Below, one piece after another: positions 10,845 to 21,105 of a DNA stretch of 64,000 nt. Every line of letters starts with the position of its first letter. The stretch's first letter is position 1. The notes beneath the pieces are model-generated. The model was not told the DNA's origin. It saw only the letters and a program-made list of their open reading frames with translations, and searched no databases. Both the position numbers and the translations under genes were made by a program. Source of the stretch: Aplidium turbinatum (lineage: Eukaryota; Chordata; Ascidiacea; Aplousobranchia; Polyclinidae); contig OU964932.1 in the NCBI GenBank assembly GCA_918807975.1, positions 2,728,001 through 2,792,000 on the forward strand. Reading direction: 5' to 3'.

Positions 10845-11989
10845 TGTTAGATTTTCAACAGGTCTTTGAAAAGCCTGCCTTTCGTTTTACTGCATTACTC
10901 CCGTTGATTTGTGTATTCGCCACCTAGCGTCGTTTCCCCTTCATTGTTATGTTATCGCTCTTTGCAAATGGCAACACTCACCACGAGATTGTCTATGGAA
11001 CTTTCGAGACGTTTTCGTTTTTGCTGCTAGTTTGCCAGCTAGCCGAACTTGTTAGTTACTGTAGTTTGTGACTGAAAGTTGATTGATTGATGTTTATGCT
11101 TTGTTAGCTGCTTCTCTGTTATGTACTTTTACAGGACTTAAGTTTGACAACTGCTATGGTAATACTTATTTGCGTGTAGGCTGAATTCCATATTTGCAGC
11201 TTGCTATCTCAAAGTTCAACTTACTGGTGAGCGTACTTGTGATGTAATAATGTTTTTTGTAGCTGAATGTTGACTGTCTACCGTAAACAAACGTAACGTA
11301 TCTCTGATGTGCGTAAATTGTTGTTAGGCTAATACTTCAAACTTAAATATTGCAGAGTCAATCACTATAGAATCCTTCGCGTACAAGTGCATCATTTGGC
11401 ATTACTGATCCGGTCATACTACCGGTACGTTCATTATTCTGAATTGTATGATTGATTGATTTGTGTCGTGAATTGTGGATTTATGTTTACTACTGAATTA
11501 TTGACCAATAATTTGTCAGCCTAATGGAAATTAATTCTCGTAAACCGATCTTAACTAGGCCAAGTGAATTGCCACGTTTCTTTGTTTTTTAATGATTATT
11601 GACCTAGCGTTATGGTTGTACGGTACGGTAGCCTACGTAATAATTGTGTAAGGTAACATCGCGAATTTATTTATTCAGTGCGTCATTGGCCAACCTGTGG
11701 AACTTGTGTACCGTACAGTGGATTGAGAACTGTTTGTCAACAAATTTGGTACGTTTATCAGTTCGACTGTTGTGCTTGCTGAATTGTGACTAGTGTCTTA
11801 TGTTGTGTTATTTCTTGACAGAAAAACCGTATAAACTTCATTGCTGCGAAGCAGTCATTGGAAACCGAGTGATTTCTTCAAGTTGGCGTGCTTTAACAGT
11901 TGCTCAGTCCTGCCGGGTGGATTAGGAAAATCGTGACGTCACCGGCGCAATTAACTACCGCACCTGTTGTGTTCGCGTCGCACACAACA
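10845..11989 (+). repeat. LTR 2 (shared middle LTR) of the BEL/Pao pair
   Basis: 1145 bp, TGTTAG to ACAACA, preceded by TTTGGCCCGGGAG, the likely plus-strand priming stretch. It serves as the 3' LTR of the first copy and the 5' LTR of the second. There is no target duplication at this junction. Confidence 0.9.
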
Positions 11990-12154
11990 TCGTTTTTCAA
12001 ATTTGACATCAAAGCTTAACCATCTTTGAACTGAAGCTGATTTCGTCAATTGAACCAAACTGCTGATCTTCACCAACCTGACGATCAAATTTGCGTTTAC
12101 TTACCAAGTTCCCATCAGTGTTACGTGACAACTCTCATTTGCTGAAGTTAGCTT

Positions 12155-15100
12155 ATGCTGTTGCGAAGCGGATTTGCATACACAGTTATGGATTCCAAAG
12201 CCGAAGCTATTCAACAAGCAGCTGTTACTTTGAGAGACAGCTACAAGCGTGGTGAACAGCTGATGAGCAAACGTGAAAACCTCACAGAAGTACAGATTAT
12301 CCTGTTAGAAATTGATAAAAATTATGCTTCTTTAATGGCGCTTTGTGTCGATGTCCCTGACAATGAACAAATTCCAGGAGGTCTTTCAACCAAACGGGAT
12401 TACAATCAAGGTAAAGAAGAATTTGCTGATAGAGCCAAACAGTGGTTCACGGAATGCGAGAGGACAGACACTAAAACTCCTCCACTACGTTCACATCACT
12501 CGTCCTTGCGTACCCATTCTCACCGCTCCAAATCCGGAAGCATTCGGTCATCGAGTACAACGTACAGTTTGCGTCAACGTGAAGCACATGCCAAATTGGA
12601 ACTAGCTCGTTTGACAAAAGAGCAGAATGATGCCAGGCGACGAGAGAAAGAAGAACTAGTTCGTATGGAACAGGATAAAGCTCGCTTGTTCGCTCAGATG
12701 GAACAGGATAAAGCTCGCTTGTTCGCTCAGTTGGAGCAGGATAAAGCTCGCTTTGAACGTGAGAGAGCCGAAGCTGAAGACCTGCGTCAAATTAAAGCTG
12801 CCGAAACTGAAGCCGCACTCTGGCAAGATGATTCTTCTTCGATTATCAATGTTGGATCAATGACACCCGTACGATTGCCACAGCAAACCTTCACTCACAA
12901 AGACACACACCTGGAACCTCTGCGTCACGGTGATGAGCGGCACAAACAAGAACCAACTGCAACATCTGCAAGAATGCCAGACCAAAAGGTAAATTACCCT
13001 TGTTATTATACTAGCCGACAACCTGATCTTTCAGAACGACTTCTACCTAAACCAGATGTTAAGAAATTCTTTGGTGACCCACTCGATTTCTGGGCTTTCT
13101 GGCACCGTTTTAAGTCCCATATTTCTGATTGGTTGACACCCGACAGGAAGATGTCTTACCTCATGCAGCACTGCTGTGATGCAGTCTGTGAACAAATAAG
13201 GCACCTTGCCGATAGCAGCGAAGGTCACAACTGCTATGATGAAGCGTGGGAAGAATTGAAACGGAGGTATGGCCAACCACACGTTATTGCGCATGCTTGC
13301 GAGGAACGCTTGAGAGCTGTTACCAGAATTTCTCACCACGAACCCGAACAATTGGAGAAGTTGTCCGTCCTGTTGAAAAGATGTTGTTCATCATTGAGCT
13401 CAAACACCGAAGCTTCGAACTTGGATACCGTGCAGTTTATCACCTGCCTTGCAAATAAGCTGCCAGCGTCTCTGAAAGAAAAGTGGGTAATTGAAGCTCT
13501 GAAAATTAATGACGACACTGGAAAAGTGGCTGGATTCCAACATTTTGCTGACTTCATAACGAACGAATCTAGGATTGCCAATTCAATCTATGGCGTGAAA
13601 CTCTTTTCATCAAATGTCGACAAACTTAACAAGCCTGACACCAAAGGGAAACAAAAGGCTTCACTGTTTAACGTAGTGACAAAACCTACTGAACAATCCG
13701 GACAGCTCCGAATTGGCAACAAGCGACTCATACAATGTATCCTGTGCGATAGTACACATTATTTGCAACACTGCAAAGAGTTCAAAGCCAAATCCGTCAC
13801 TGAACGTGAGAAATTTGTAAGGAACAACAAATTGTGCTTAAACTGTCTTGGACCAGATCACATACGTGCCGACTGCAGAAGCCGAGGTAAATGCACTGAA
13901 TGCGGAAGCTCATCACATCATTCTCTTTTACATCGGTATCTGGTCACAACTGGAGAACAAATCCAGAGACGACACCCTAATCCCATTGCTAATAGAAGAA
14001 ATGATAGCCAGCCAGATGATCCCGTAAGAAGACCATCAGAAAGGAACACAAATGAAGTTGTAGAAACCTTCCATTCCAGAACAAGCAACTCGGCAACTTA
14101 CTTGGACATCGTTCCCGTACGTGTGACAGGAGAAGGAAAGGTAATACATACTTATGCTCTCTTAGATTCTGGTTCAAACCGCACCTTTTGTGAACGAAAA
14201 CTTGTAGAGATGCTTGAACTGAAACCTGAGCCATCTGGTGACTTCCAGGTGCAAACACTGTCTTCGAGTGGACCATATTCCTTCAGTTCTTCAACTGTAT
14301 CGTTGAAAGTTCTACCAGTAGTTGGCGGCGAAGTGCAAGAACTGACAGATGTGATCGTCGTTGACAAGATACCTACCAAGCCAACTCCAGCGCCTTCTCC
14401 GGAGTATCTGCAAACGCACAAGCACCTCCAAGGCATTGACTTGAAGCAACTGGACCATGGTACAGTTACACTGTTGATCGGAAATGATCATGCTGTCGCC
14501 CACCGATGCATTGAAAGCCGCTTTGCACCTAACCCGAAGCAAGGACCTGATGCAGTCAGGACACCCTTAGGCTGGTTGCTTAGAGGTACTCGACCAAAGG
14601 AGACAGGCTTAGGCAATTTCGATACTGAATCCGACATTTCAAATTTTCTTGTCCGTGACACGAAGCAGAACCCTGCTGACCAAGCTTCAAGGGGCATGAC
14701 GGCCAAAGCCTTGTTGAATTCTGGGATGTGGCTCAATGGTCCAGATTTTCTGAGGAAACCTCCAGAAGAATGGCCCAATCAAACTGCTCAGAAACCACAA
14801 TTTGAAGATATCTTTGCTGCTTACAAACCAAAGAGGAAAATCGAAACCTTTACCATTTCTACAACTGAAAGCCAAGGAACAAACAGGCTAATCTCCTACT
14901 TCTCATCTCTGCGCCGACTGAAACTATCAGTAGCCTGGTTCCTGAGATTCAAATCGTACTTACTGATGCGCATGAAGAACGAAACCCAGATTACACTGAA
15001 AGGACCAATCAGTGTGCCAGAACTTGATGAGGCAGAAATTGAGTTAATCAAATACGAGCAGCGTCAGAGTTTTCCAGCCTGGATCAAATCTCTATCCAAA

Positions 15101-16465
15101 GCAAAACATCCAAACATGCCCAAAGCCAAGAGGATCCCACTCGAAAAACTCAGCCCTGTCCTAATGAAAGATGTTCTACGTGTTGGCGGAAGAATCGACA
15201 GAGCCGACTTACCGTTCGAAACGCGACATCCTGCTATCATAGCTCCAGAGCGCCACTTAACGGACTTGATAATTGAACATTGTCATACTAACGAATCGAA
15301 GCACATGGGTGAAAGCCATACACTGAACAATATTTACCAAAAATACTGGATAGTTAATGCCAAAGTTGCGGTTAAAAGGGTACTTGCAAGATGCCTGCCT
15401 TGCCGGCGAAGGACCGCAAAACCTAGACAACAGCTCATGGCAGAACTGCCAGAAGCAAGGTTACAAATGTCACAGCCACCATTCTCACAGACTGGCGTTG
15501 ACTTTTTTGGGCCGCTGAATGTCCGAAACAGACGAAGTGACATTAAGAGATACGGCTGCCTTTTCACATGTCTCACAACTAGAGCCATTCACTTGGAAGT
15601 GGCACCAGACCTGACAACTGGCGCATTCATAAATGCCCTACGGCGTTTCATAGCTCGCAGAGGCCCCATCAAGAAAATCTTCTCTGACAATGGAACCAAC
15701 TTTGTGGGTTGTGAAAGAATCTTGAAGCAAGCCATCGATGAGTGGAATCAGAACCAGATCCACCAGAGCCTTCGACAACAAGGAATAGAATGGTCATTCA
15801 ACCCCCCAACAGCCAGCCATATGGGTGGAGCCTGGGAGAGAATGATTCGCACAGCACGTCAAATTCTTATGAACATCTTACCAAAACAACCACTCGATGA
15901 TGACACATTGCACACATTACTTCTTGAAGTAGAAGACATCGTTAATTCAAGACCACTCACCGATGTGAAACTGGAAGTTGATGGCGACTTACCCCTTACA
16001 CCTAACCACTTGTTGAAGTTGAATTCTTCAGCGAATTTACCACCAATGTTAAGCTGCGACAGAGATGGCTACCGACCAAGTGATCGATACCGCCATGTGC
16101 AGTTTCTGGCAGACACCTTTTGGAAGCAGTGGGTTAAGGAATACCCACGATCTGTGATGTCAAGAACAAAATGGCTTCACAGAACGGAAAATATCCGAAG
16201 AGGAGACATCGTCCTTTTGATTGATGACTCTGCTCCCAGACAACGATGGCCACTAGGCAGAGTAATTGAAACATTTCCTGATCGTCACGGAGTTGTTCGT
16301 TCCGTAGAAGTGAAGACTGCAACCGGATCTCTGAAGAGACCAATATCCAAACTTTGTGTAATTGTCCAAAGAGAAGAAGATGATCCAGATGAAGATGAGA
16401 CACCAATAGACACCGTTGAGATTTTGCTGGAAGATCAGAGCGATGAGGAAGAGTCAAAGGACTGA
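12155..16465 (+). CDS. BEL/Pao polyprotein, second internal copy (broken element)
   Basis: A 1436-codon frame with the same order of parts as the copy at 6453: coiled-coil Gag region, three zinc knuckles, LLDSG protease, integrase with DNG and GGAWE motifs. It differs from the first copy at about five residues, none in a motif I can name. The spacing from LTR to ATG (165 bp) is the same in both copies. Same status: broken, about one large break, with no independent decay since duplication that I can see. Confidence 0.9.
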   Translation: MLLRSGFAYTVMDSKAEAIQQAAVTLRDSYKRGEQLMSKRENLTEVQIILLEIDKNYASLMALCVDVPDNEQIPGGLSTKRDYNQGKEEFADRAKQWFTECERTDTKTPPLRSHHSSLRTHSHRSKSGSIRSSSTTYSLRQREAHAKLELARLTKEQNDARRREKEELVRMEQDKARLFAQMEQDKARLFAQLEQDKARFERERAEAEDLRQIKAAETEAALWQDDSSSIINVGSMTPVRLPQQTFTHKDTHLEPLRHGDERHKQEPTATSARMPDQKVNYPCYYTSRQPDLSERLLPKPDVKKFFGDPLDFWAFWHRFKSHISDWLTPDRKMSYLMQHCCDAVCEQIRHLADSSEGHNCYDEAWEELKRRYGQPHVIAHACEERLRAVTRISHHEPEQLEKLSVLLKRCCSSLSSNTEASNLDTVQFITCLANKLPASLKEKWVIEALKINDDTGKVAGFQHFADFITNESRIANSIYGVKLFSSNVDKLNKPDTKGKQKASLFNVVTKPTEQSGQLRIGNKRLIQCILCDSTHYLQHCKEFKAKSVTEREKFVRNNKLCLNCLGPDHIRADCRSRGKCTECGSSSHHSLLHRYLVTTGEQIQRRHPNPIANRRNDSQPDDPVRRPSERNTNEVVETFHSRTSNSATYLDIVPVRVTGEGKVIHTYALLDSGSNRTFCERKLVEMLELKPEPSGDFQVQTLSSSGPYSFSSSTVSLKVLPVVGGEVQELTDVIVVDKIPTKPTPAPSPEYLQTHKHLQGIDLKQLDHGTVTLLIGNDHAVAHRCIESRFAPNPKQGPDAVRTPLGWLLRGTRPKETGLGNFDTESDISNFLVRDTKQNPADQASRGMTAKALLNSGMWLNGPDFLRKPPEEWPNQTAQKPQFEDIFAAYKPKRKIETFTISTTESQGTNRLISYFSSLRRLKLSVAWFLRFKSYLLMRMKNETQITLKGPISVPELDEAEIELIKYEQRQSFPAWIKSLSKAKHPNMPKAKRIPLEKLSPVLMKDVLRVGGRIDRADLPFETRHPAIIAPERHLTDLIIEHCHTNESKHMGESHTLNNIYQKYWIVNAKVAVKRVLARCLPCRRRTAKPRQQLMAELPEARLQMSQPPFSQTGVDFFGPLNVRNRRSDIKRYGCLFTCLTTRAIHLEVAPDLTTGAFINALRRFIARRGPIKKIFSDNGTNFVGCERILKQAIDEWNQNQIHQSLRQQGIEWSFNPPTASHMGGAWERMIRTARQILMNILPKQPLDDDTLHTLLLEVEDIVNSRPLTDVKLEVDGDLPLTPNHLLKLNSSANLPPMLSCDRDGYRPSDRYRHVQFLADTFWKQWVKEYPRSVMSRTKWLHRTENIRRGDIVLLIDDSAPRQRWPLGRVIETFPDRHGVVRSVEVKTATGSLKRPISKLCVIVQREEDDPDEDETPIDTVEILLEDQSDEEESKD

Positions 16466-16546
16466 ACTGTTACATGACAATAGACTGTTGAAAAACTTTT
16501 ATTCATGAAAAGAATGACCCAGTTTGGCCCTTCTTTGGCCCGGGAG

Positions 16547-17691
16547 TGTTAGATTTTCAACAGGTCTTTGAAAAGCCTGCCTTTCGTTTTACTGCATTAC
16601 TCCCGTTGATTTGTGTATTCGCCACCTAGCGTCGTTTCCCCTTCATTGTTATGTTATCGCTCTTTGCAAATGGCAACACTCACCACGAGATTGTCTATGG
16701 AACTTTCGAGACGTTTTCGTTTTTGCTGCTAGTTTGCCAGCTAGCCGAACTTGTTAGTTACTGTAGTTTGTGACTGAAAGTTGATTGATTGATGTTTATG
16801 CTTTGTTAGCTGCTTCTCTGTTATGTACTTTTACAGGACTTAAGTTTGACAACTGCTATGGTAATACTTATTTGCGTGTAGGCTGAATTCCATATTTGCA
16901 GCTTGCTATCTCAAAGTTCAACTTACTGGTGAGCGTACTTGTGATGTAATAATGTTTTTTGTAGCTGAATGTTGACTGTCTACCGTAAACAAACGTAACG
17001 TATCTCTGATGTGCGTAAATTGTTGTTAGGCTAATACTTCAAACTTAAATATTGCAGAGTCAATCACTATAGAATCCTTCGCGTACAAGTGCATCATTTG
17101 GCATTACTGATCCGGTCATACTACCGGTACGTTCATTATTCTGAATTGTATGATTGATTGATTTGTGTCGTGAATTGTGGATTTATGTTTACTACTGAAT
17201 TATTGACCAATAATTTGTCAGCCTAATGGAAATTAATTCTCGTAAACCGATCTTAACTAGGCCAAGTGAATTGCCACGTTTCTTTGTTTTTTAATGATTA
17301 TTGACCTAGCGTTATGGTTGTACGGTACGGTAGCCTACGTAATAATTGTGTAAGGTAACATCGCGAATTTATTTATTCAGTGCGTCATTGGCCAACCTGT
17401 GGAACTTGTGTACCGTACAGTGGATTGAGAACTGTTTGTCAACAAATTTGGTACGTTTATCAGTTCGACTGTTGTGCTTGCTGAATTGTGACTAGTGTCT
17501 TATGTTGTGTTATTTCTTGACAGAAAAACCGTATAAACTTCATTGCTGCGAAGCAGTCATTGGAAACCGAGTGATTTCTTCAAGTTGGCGTGCTTTAACA
17601 GTTGCTCAGTCCTGCCGGGTGGATTAGGAAAATCGTGACGTCACCGGCGCAATTAACTACCGCACCTGTTGTGTTCGCGTCGCACACAACA
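16547..17691 (+). repeat. LTR 3 of the BEL/Pao pair
   Basis: 1145 bp, by eye practically identical to LTR 2. It is followed by the GTAGC duplication at 17692-17696 and then by three more bases of the satellite unit. Confidence 0.9.
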
Positions 17692-17696
17692 GTAGC

Positions 17697-18237
17697 TACC
17701 CAGTAAACATTTTTCCTTGGCCCAACGTTGGCTGACGGTTGTTCGGGTTGGCTGAGGGTAGTGTAGTTTTGCCAACTTTGACAACTTTTGAAATATTTTA
17801 ATTGAAGATACCTTCGAAGAATTGTTTAAGTTTCCTTCATGGTATTCCCTTTACAATTGTAATGGGACAATGAAAACGCAAAAAAAGTTAGAATTAGGAA
17901 GTCGTTCTTTCCAATGTTGGTGTGCAGTTGTACAGAAAGTTGGGCCAACGTCATTATTTGCGGGCGAACTACAGTACCGGTAACCCCTCAATTTTTTTAC
18001 GTTATTGCTATAAGTAAAAAAAAAAAATTGAAATGTTTTTCTAAATCATGCATCACTATATGAGGATCACTAATTCTGAAAAAAAAACACTAATTCGCAA
18101 ATTTAGCTGCACTTTTTCAAGTTTGTTAGCAGCAGCTAGTTTTTTTTTGTGTTATACTCTGTAATATACTCTGCCTTCTTAAAATTGATCAGGGCTGTAG
18201 TTTCATCTCCCAATTTTTACGTGCTCCGTTCATTTAA
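17697..18237. other. Unassigned 0.5-kb insertion in the family A right arm
   Basis: The satellite unit is interrupted after GTAGCTAC and resumes with TACTCTACAATGCC at 18238, sharing only TAC. The left part (CCCAGTAAACATTTTTCC, then TTGGCCCAACGTTGG) and GTTGGGCCAACG near 17940 look like a MITE with inverted GGCCCAACGTT motifs. The right part is AT-rich with A and T homopolymers. No coding sequence. Confidence 0.5.
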
Positions 18238-19958
18238 TACTCTACAATGCCTGACAATTTTCGACAATGCCTGAAAATGTTCTCTAATGACTAAAAAATC
18301 TGTCAACCACTGATAATAATCGACAATGCCTGGAAATCCTAGACAATGCTTGGAAGTAGCTACTCCACAATGCCTGACAACCCCTAAAAATGCTCGACAA
18401 CCCCTGAAAATGTTCGACAATCCCCGAAAATGTTCGACAATGCCTAACAAGCCTGTCAATCACTGATAATGATGGACAATGGTTGGAAATCCTAGACAAT
18501 GCCTGAAAATTATCGACAATGCCTGAACGTAGCTACTCTACAATGCCTGACAACCCTGAAAATGCTCAACAACCCCTGAAAATGCTCAACAACCCCTGAA
18601 AATGCTCAACAACCCCTGAAAATGTTCGACAATGCCTGAAAATGTTCTTTAATGACTAACAAACCTGTCAACCACTGATAATGATCGACAATGCCTGGAA
18701 ATCCAAGACAATGCCTGAAAGGAGCTACTCTACAATGCCTGACAACCCCTGAAAATGCTCGACAACCCCTGAAAATGTTCGACAAAGCCTGAAAATGTTC
18801 TATAATGACTAACAAACCTGCCAACCACTGATAATGATCGACAATGCCTGGAAATCCAAGACAATGCCTGAAAGGAGCTACTCTACAATGCCTGACAACC
18901 CCTGAAAATGCTCGACAACCCCTGAAAATGTTCGACAAAGCCTGAAAATGTTCTATAATGACTAACAAACCTGCCAACCACTGATAATGATCGACAATGC
19001 CTGGAAATCCAAGACAATGCCTGAAAGGAGCTACTCTACAATGCCTGACAACCCCTGAAAATGCTCGACAACCCCTGAAAATGTTCGACAATGCCTGAAA
19101 ATGTTCTATAATGACTAACAAACCTGTCAATCACTGATAATGATCGACAATGCCTGGAAATCCAAGACAATGCCTTGAAATTAGCCTACCGACAATGCCT
19201 GAAAGTAGCTACTCTACAATGCCTGACAACCCCTGAAAATGCTCGACAACCCCTGAAACTGTTTGACAATGCCTGAAAATGTTCTATAATGCCTAACAAA
19301 CCCGTCAACCACTGATAATGATCGACAATGCCTGGAAATCCTAGACAATGCCTGGAAATTCTCAACAATGCCTGAAAGTAGCTACTCTACAATGCCTGAC
19401 ACCCCTGAAAATGCTCGACGACCCCTGAAAATGTTCGACAATGCCTGAAAATGTTCTATAATGCCTAACAAACCCGTCAACCACTGATAATGATCGACAA
19501 TGCCTGGAAATCCTAGACAATGCCTGGAAATTCTCAACAATGCCTGAAAGTAGCTACTCTACAATGCCTGACACCCCTGAAAATGCTCGACAACCCCTGA
19601 AAATGGTCGACAATGCTTGAAAATGTTCTATAATGCCTAACAAACCCGTCAACCACTGATCATGATCGACAATGCCTGGAAATCCTAGACAATGCTTGGA
19701 AATTCCCAACAATGCCTGAAAGTAGCTACGGTACTCTGCAATGCCTGACAACCCCTGAAAATGCTCGACAACTCCTAGAAATGCTCCACAACCCCTAGAA
19801 ATGCTCCAAAACCCCCCAAAAAACCGACAATGCCCGACAATGCCCGACATTGCCCGACAATGCCCGACAATGCCCGACAATGCCTGACAACGCCTGACAA
19901 TGCCTGACATTGCCCGACAATGTCTACAATGCCTAACAATGGGTATTTAGAGGTACCG
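18238..19958. repeat. Right arm satellite array, family A, main part
   Basis: Higher-order satellite: ~20-bp subunits in units of 153 bp (18741 to 18894 and the next unit) or about 173 bp, which has one extra subunit (19226 to about 19399, then again). Three consecutive 153-bp units near 18600-19130 are nearly identical, a sign of recent local amplification. Long open frames across it (for example 174 codons) are a by-product of the repeat. It ends in a GACAATGCCC run and the GGTACC terminus. Confidence 0.9.
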
Positions 19959-20420
19959 TCTCAGCCTGGTTGCAATTGTAGGGTGAAGCCAGATTGTCCT
20001 TTGAATGGACAATGCTTGCAGAAGGCCGTAGTTTACAAAGCCACCATTGATAACGGCCCTAAGGTTGTTAATTACATTGGTTGTTGTGAGACTACTTTTA
20101 AAAAACGTTTTTCCAACCATAAATGTTCCTTTTTGGATAGATCTAAACGAAACAGCACGAAACTATCTAAGGCAGTTTGGGACCTTAAAGACAGGGATGT
20201 TGATCCTAAAATAACATGGTCCATCCATTGCCGTGCTCGGCCTTATAGTGGAGGTGGTCGTAATAATTGTGGCCTCTGTTTGGCTGAAAAGCTGGCCATT
20301 CTGAAGGCTGATAGTAACCACTTTCTGAACAAGCCTTCTGAATTGGTGGGTAAATATGTCATCATAGAAACAAATTTAAACTCAAGTAGGCTACTTCAAA
20401 ATAAAATAATTTTTTTTTAA
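19959..20420 (+). pseudogene. Penelope-like element, GIY-YIG nuclease part
   Basis: The frame reads SQPGCNCRVKPDCPLNGQC, then VVYKATIDN...NYIGCCETTFKKRFSNHKCSF (the GIY-YIG core, here as VYKA...YIG, with the conserved Arg and His of the KKRFSNH helix), LSKAVWDLK, ITWSIHCRARPYS and CGLCLAEKLAIL. The cysteine-rich lead is the zinc-finger-like motif that precedes the nuclease in Penelope-like elements. The nuclease would nick target DNA to prime reverse transcription. It is the downstream continuation of 148-891 and 3296-3629, cut off by the satellite-armed element; upstream ATGs in the satellite are chance. Confidence 0.85.
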
Positions 20421-21096
20421 TTGTACAGGTTCTAAATTTAAAATTAAATTTAAAAATAAATTTCATTTGATTTTTACAGGTTATAAATTTCAAACTAAAT
20501 TTCATTTGGTTTTTACAGGTTTTTAAAAAAATTAAATTTCATTTTGTTCAGGTTACTACAGGTTACTTTATCCTTATGGCATTTTGCTTCATTGTGATGT
20601 CACAGGTGTTGGCATCATTTTGCTTGGTTGCAAGCTGAACATTCTAATTGAGGCTTTGCAGTAACGAATGGAGGTAGCCCTTTGTAATTCTGAGGTTTTT
20701 TTTGGAGATTGGATTATGGTTATAATATTTAATATCTTTTCAGGAATTACAGGTTTAAAAGTTTTTTGCAGATTAAATTACAGTTACAATATTTAATATC
20801 TCTTCAAGAATTACCGATTTATTGTTTTTGCATGTTTTTCAAAACTTCTGATGATCCAAGATGAAACAGGCTGTTAAGGATTCAGATAGTAATAACTATA
20901 TTTGATTTAATTCGCTCTGCTCTGCTTTTTTGCTTAGCACTGAGCACTTTTTGTAGTATTAATAGTTTTTATTGTTTTCAAATTTTAACTGCATGCACGA
21001 AAAAATGCTTTAGGAAGAATTGTTTTACGAAGAATTAATTTTACGAACAATATTGCTTACGAACAATTGCTTTACAAACAATTGCTTACGAACAAT
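20421..21096 (+). other. Penelope-like 3' region
   Basis: AT-rich DNA with repeated TTTTTACAGGTT-like blocks (20460-20560), two GGATTATGGTTATAATATTTAATATCT-like segments (about 20715 and 20770), a hammerhead-like motif (20843-20881), and short CTTACGAACAATTG tandem copies just before 21097. No frame longer than a few dozen codons. I take it as the 3' untranslated part of the Penelope-like element. Confidence 0.5.
20843..20881 (+). ncRNA. Hammerhead-ribozyme-like motif in the Penelope-like tail
   Basis: CTGATGA (20848-20854) and GAAA (20863-20866) are spaced by eight bases, with a weak stem II. GAAA is followed by ACAGGCTGT, whose ACAG and CTGT halves can pair as the very short stem III seen in ribozymes that work as dimers. 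CTT before CTGATGA can pair with AAG after the presumed cleavage base. Penelope-like elements are known to carry minimal hammerhead ribozymes. Stem II is poor here, so activity is doubtful. Confidence 0.45.
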
Positions 21097-21105
21097 TTGT
21101 CGGAC

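Larger units (their letters stand above)
4851..17691 (+). mobile_element. Tandem BEL/Pao retrotransposon pair: LTR-internal-LTR-internal-LTR
   Basis: Three LTRs (starts 4851, 10845, 16547) beginning TGTTAG and ending ACAACA enclose two nearly identical internal regions. The 5-bp duplication GTAGC flanks only the outer ends (4846-4850 and 17692-17696), as expected for one insertion site. The target is the GTAGCTAC block of the satellite unit. The internal regions each carry one long gag-protease-integrase-type frame. The two encoded proteins differ at only about five positions, so the pair is very young. Not all parts of a whole BEL/Pao element are recognisable; I call both copies broken with about one large break, shared by both. 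The sharing suggests that the tandem arose from one parent, for example by recombination between LTRs. Confidence 0.9.
3630..19958. mobile_element. Satellite-armed TIR element, copy 1 (family A), carrying a BEL/Pao pair
   Basis: Its ends are inverted copies of GGTACCTCTAAATACCC followed by ATTGTCAGGCATTG-like DNA, and TCTCAGCC (8 bp) flanks it at 3622-3629 and 19959-19966. Inside, everything that is not a later insertion is a ~20-bp repeat (core GACAATGCCTGAAAATG) organised in higher-order units of 153 or about 173 bp. The repeat runs one way from 3650 to about 4430 and the opposite way from about 4435 to the right end, so the two arms could fold back. The BEL/Pao pair (4851-17691) and an unassigned 0.5-kb insert (17697-18237) interrupt the right arm. 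Removing them gives a ~2.9-kb element. There is no coding capacity; it must be mobilised in trans. The superfamily is unknown; 8-bp duplications fit Merlin, hAT or P. Confidence 0.8.

Noticed and set aside
18606-19130. 174-codon open frame (GIVDHYQWL repeats)
   Set aside because: It is a by-product of the 153-bp satellite unit, whose length is a multiple of three; no domain, and the same is true of the other frames in family A arms.
19920-19958. Start of the GIY-YIG product at an ATG in the satellite
   Set aside because: The ATG belongs to the inserted element; the Penelope reading only begins after the TCTCAGCC duplication.
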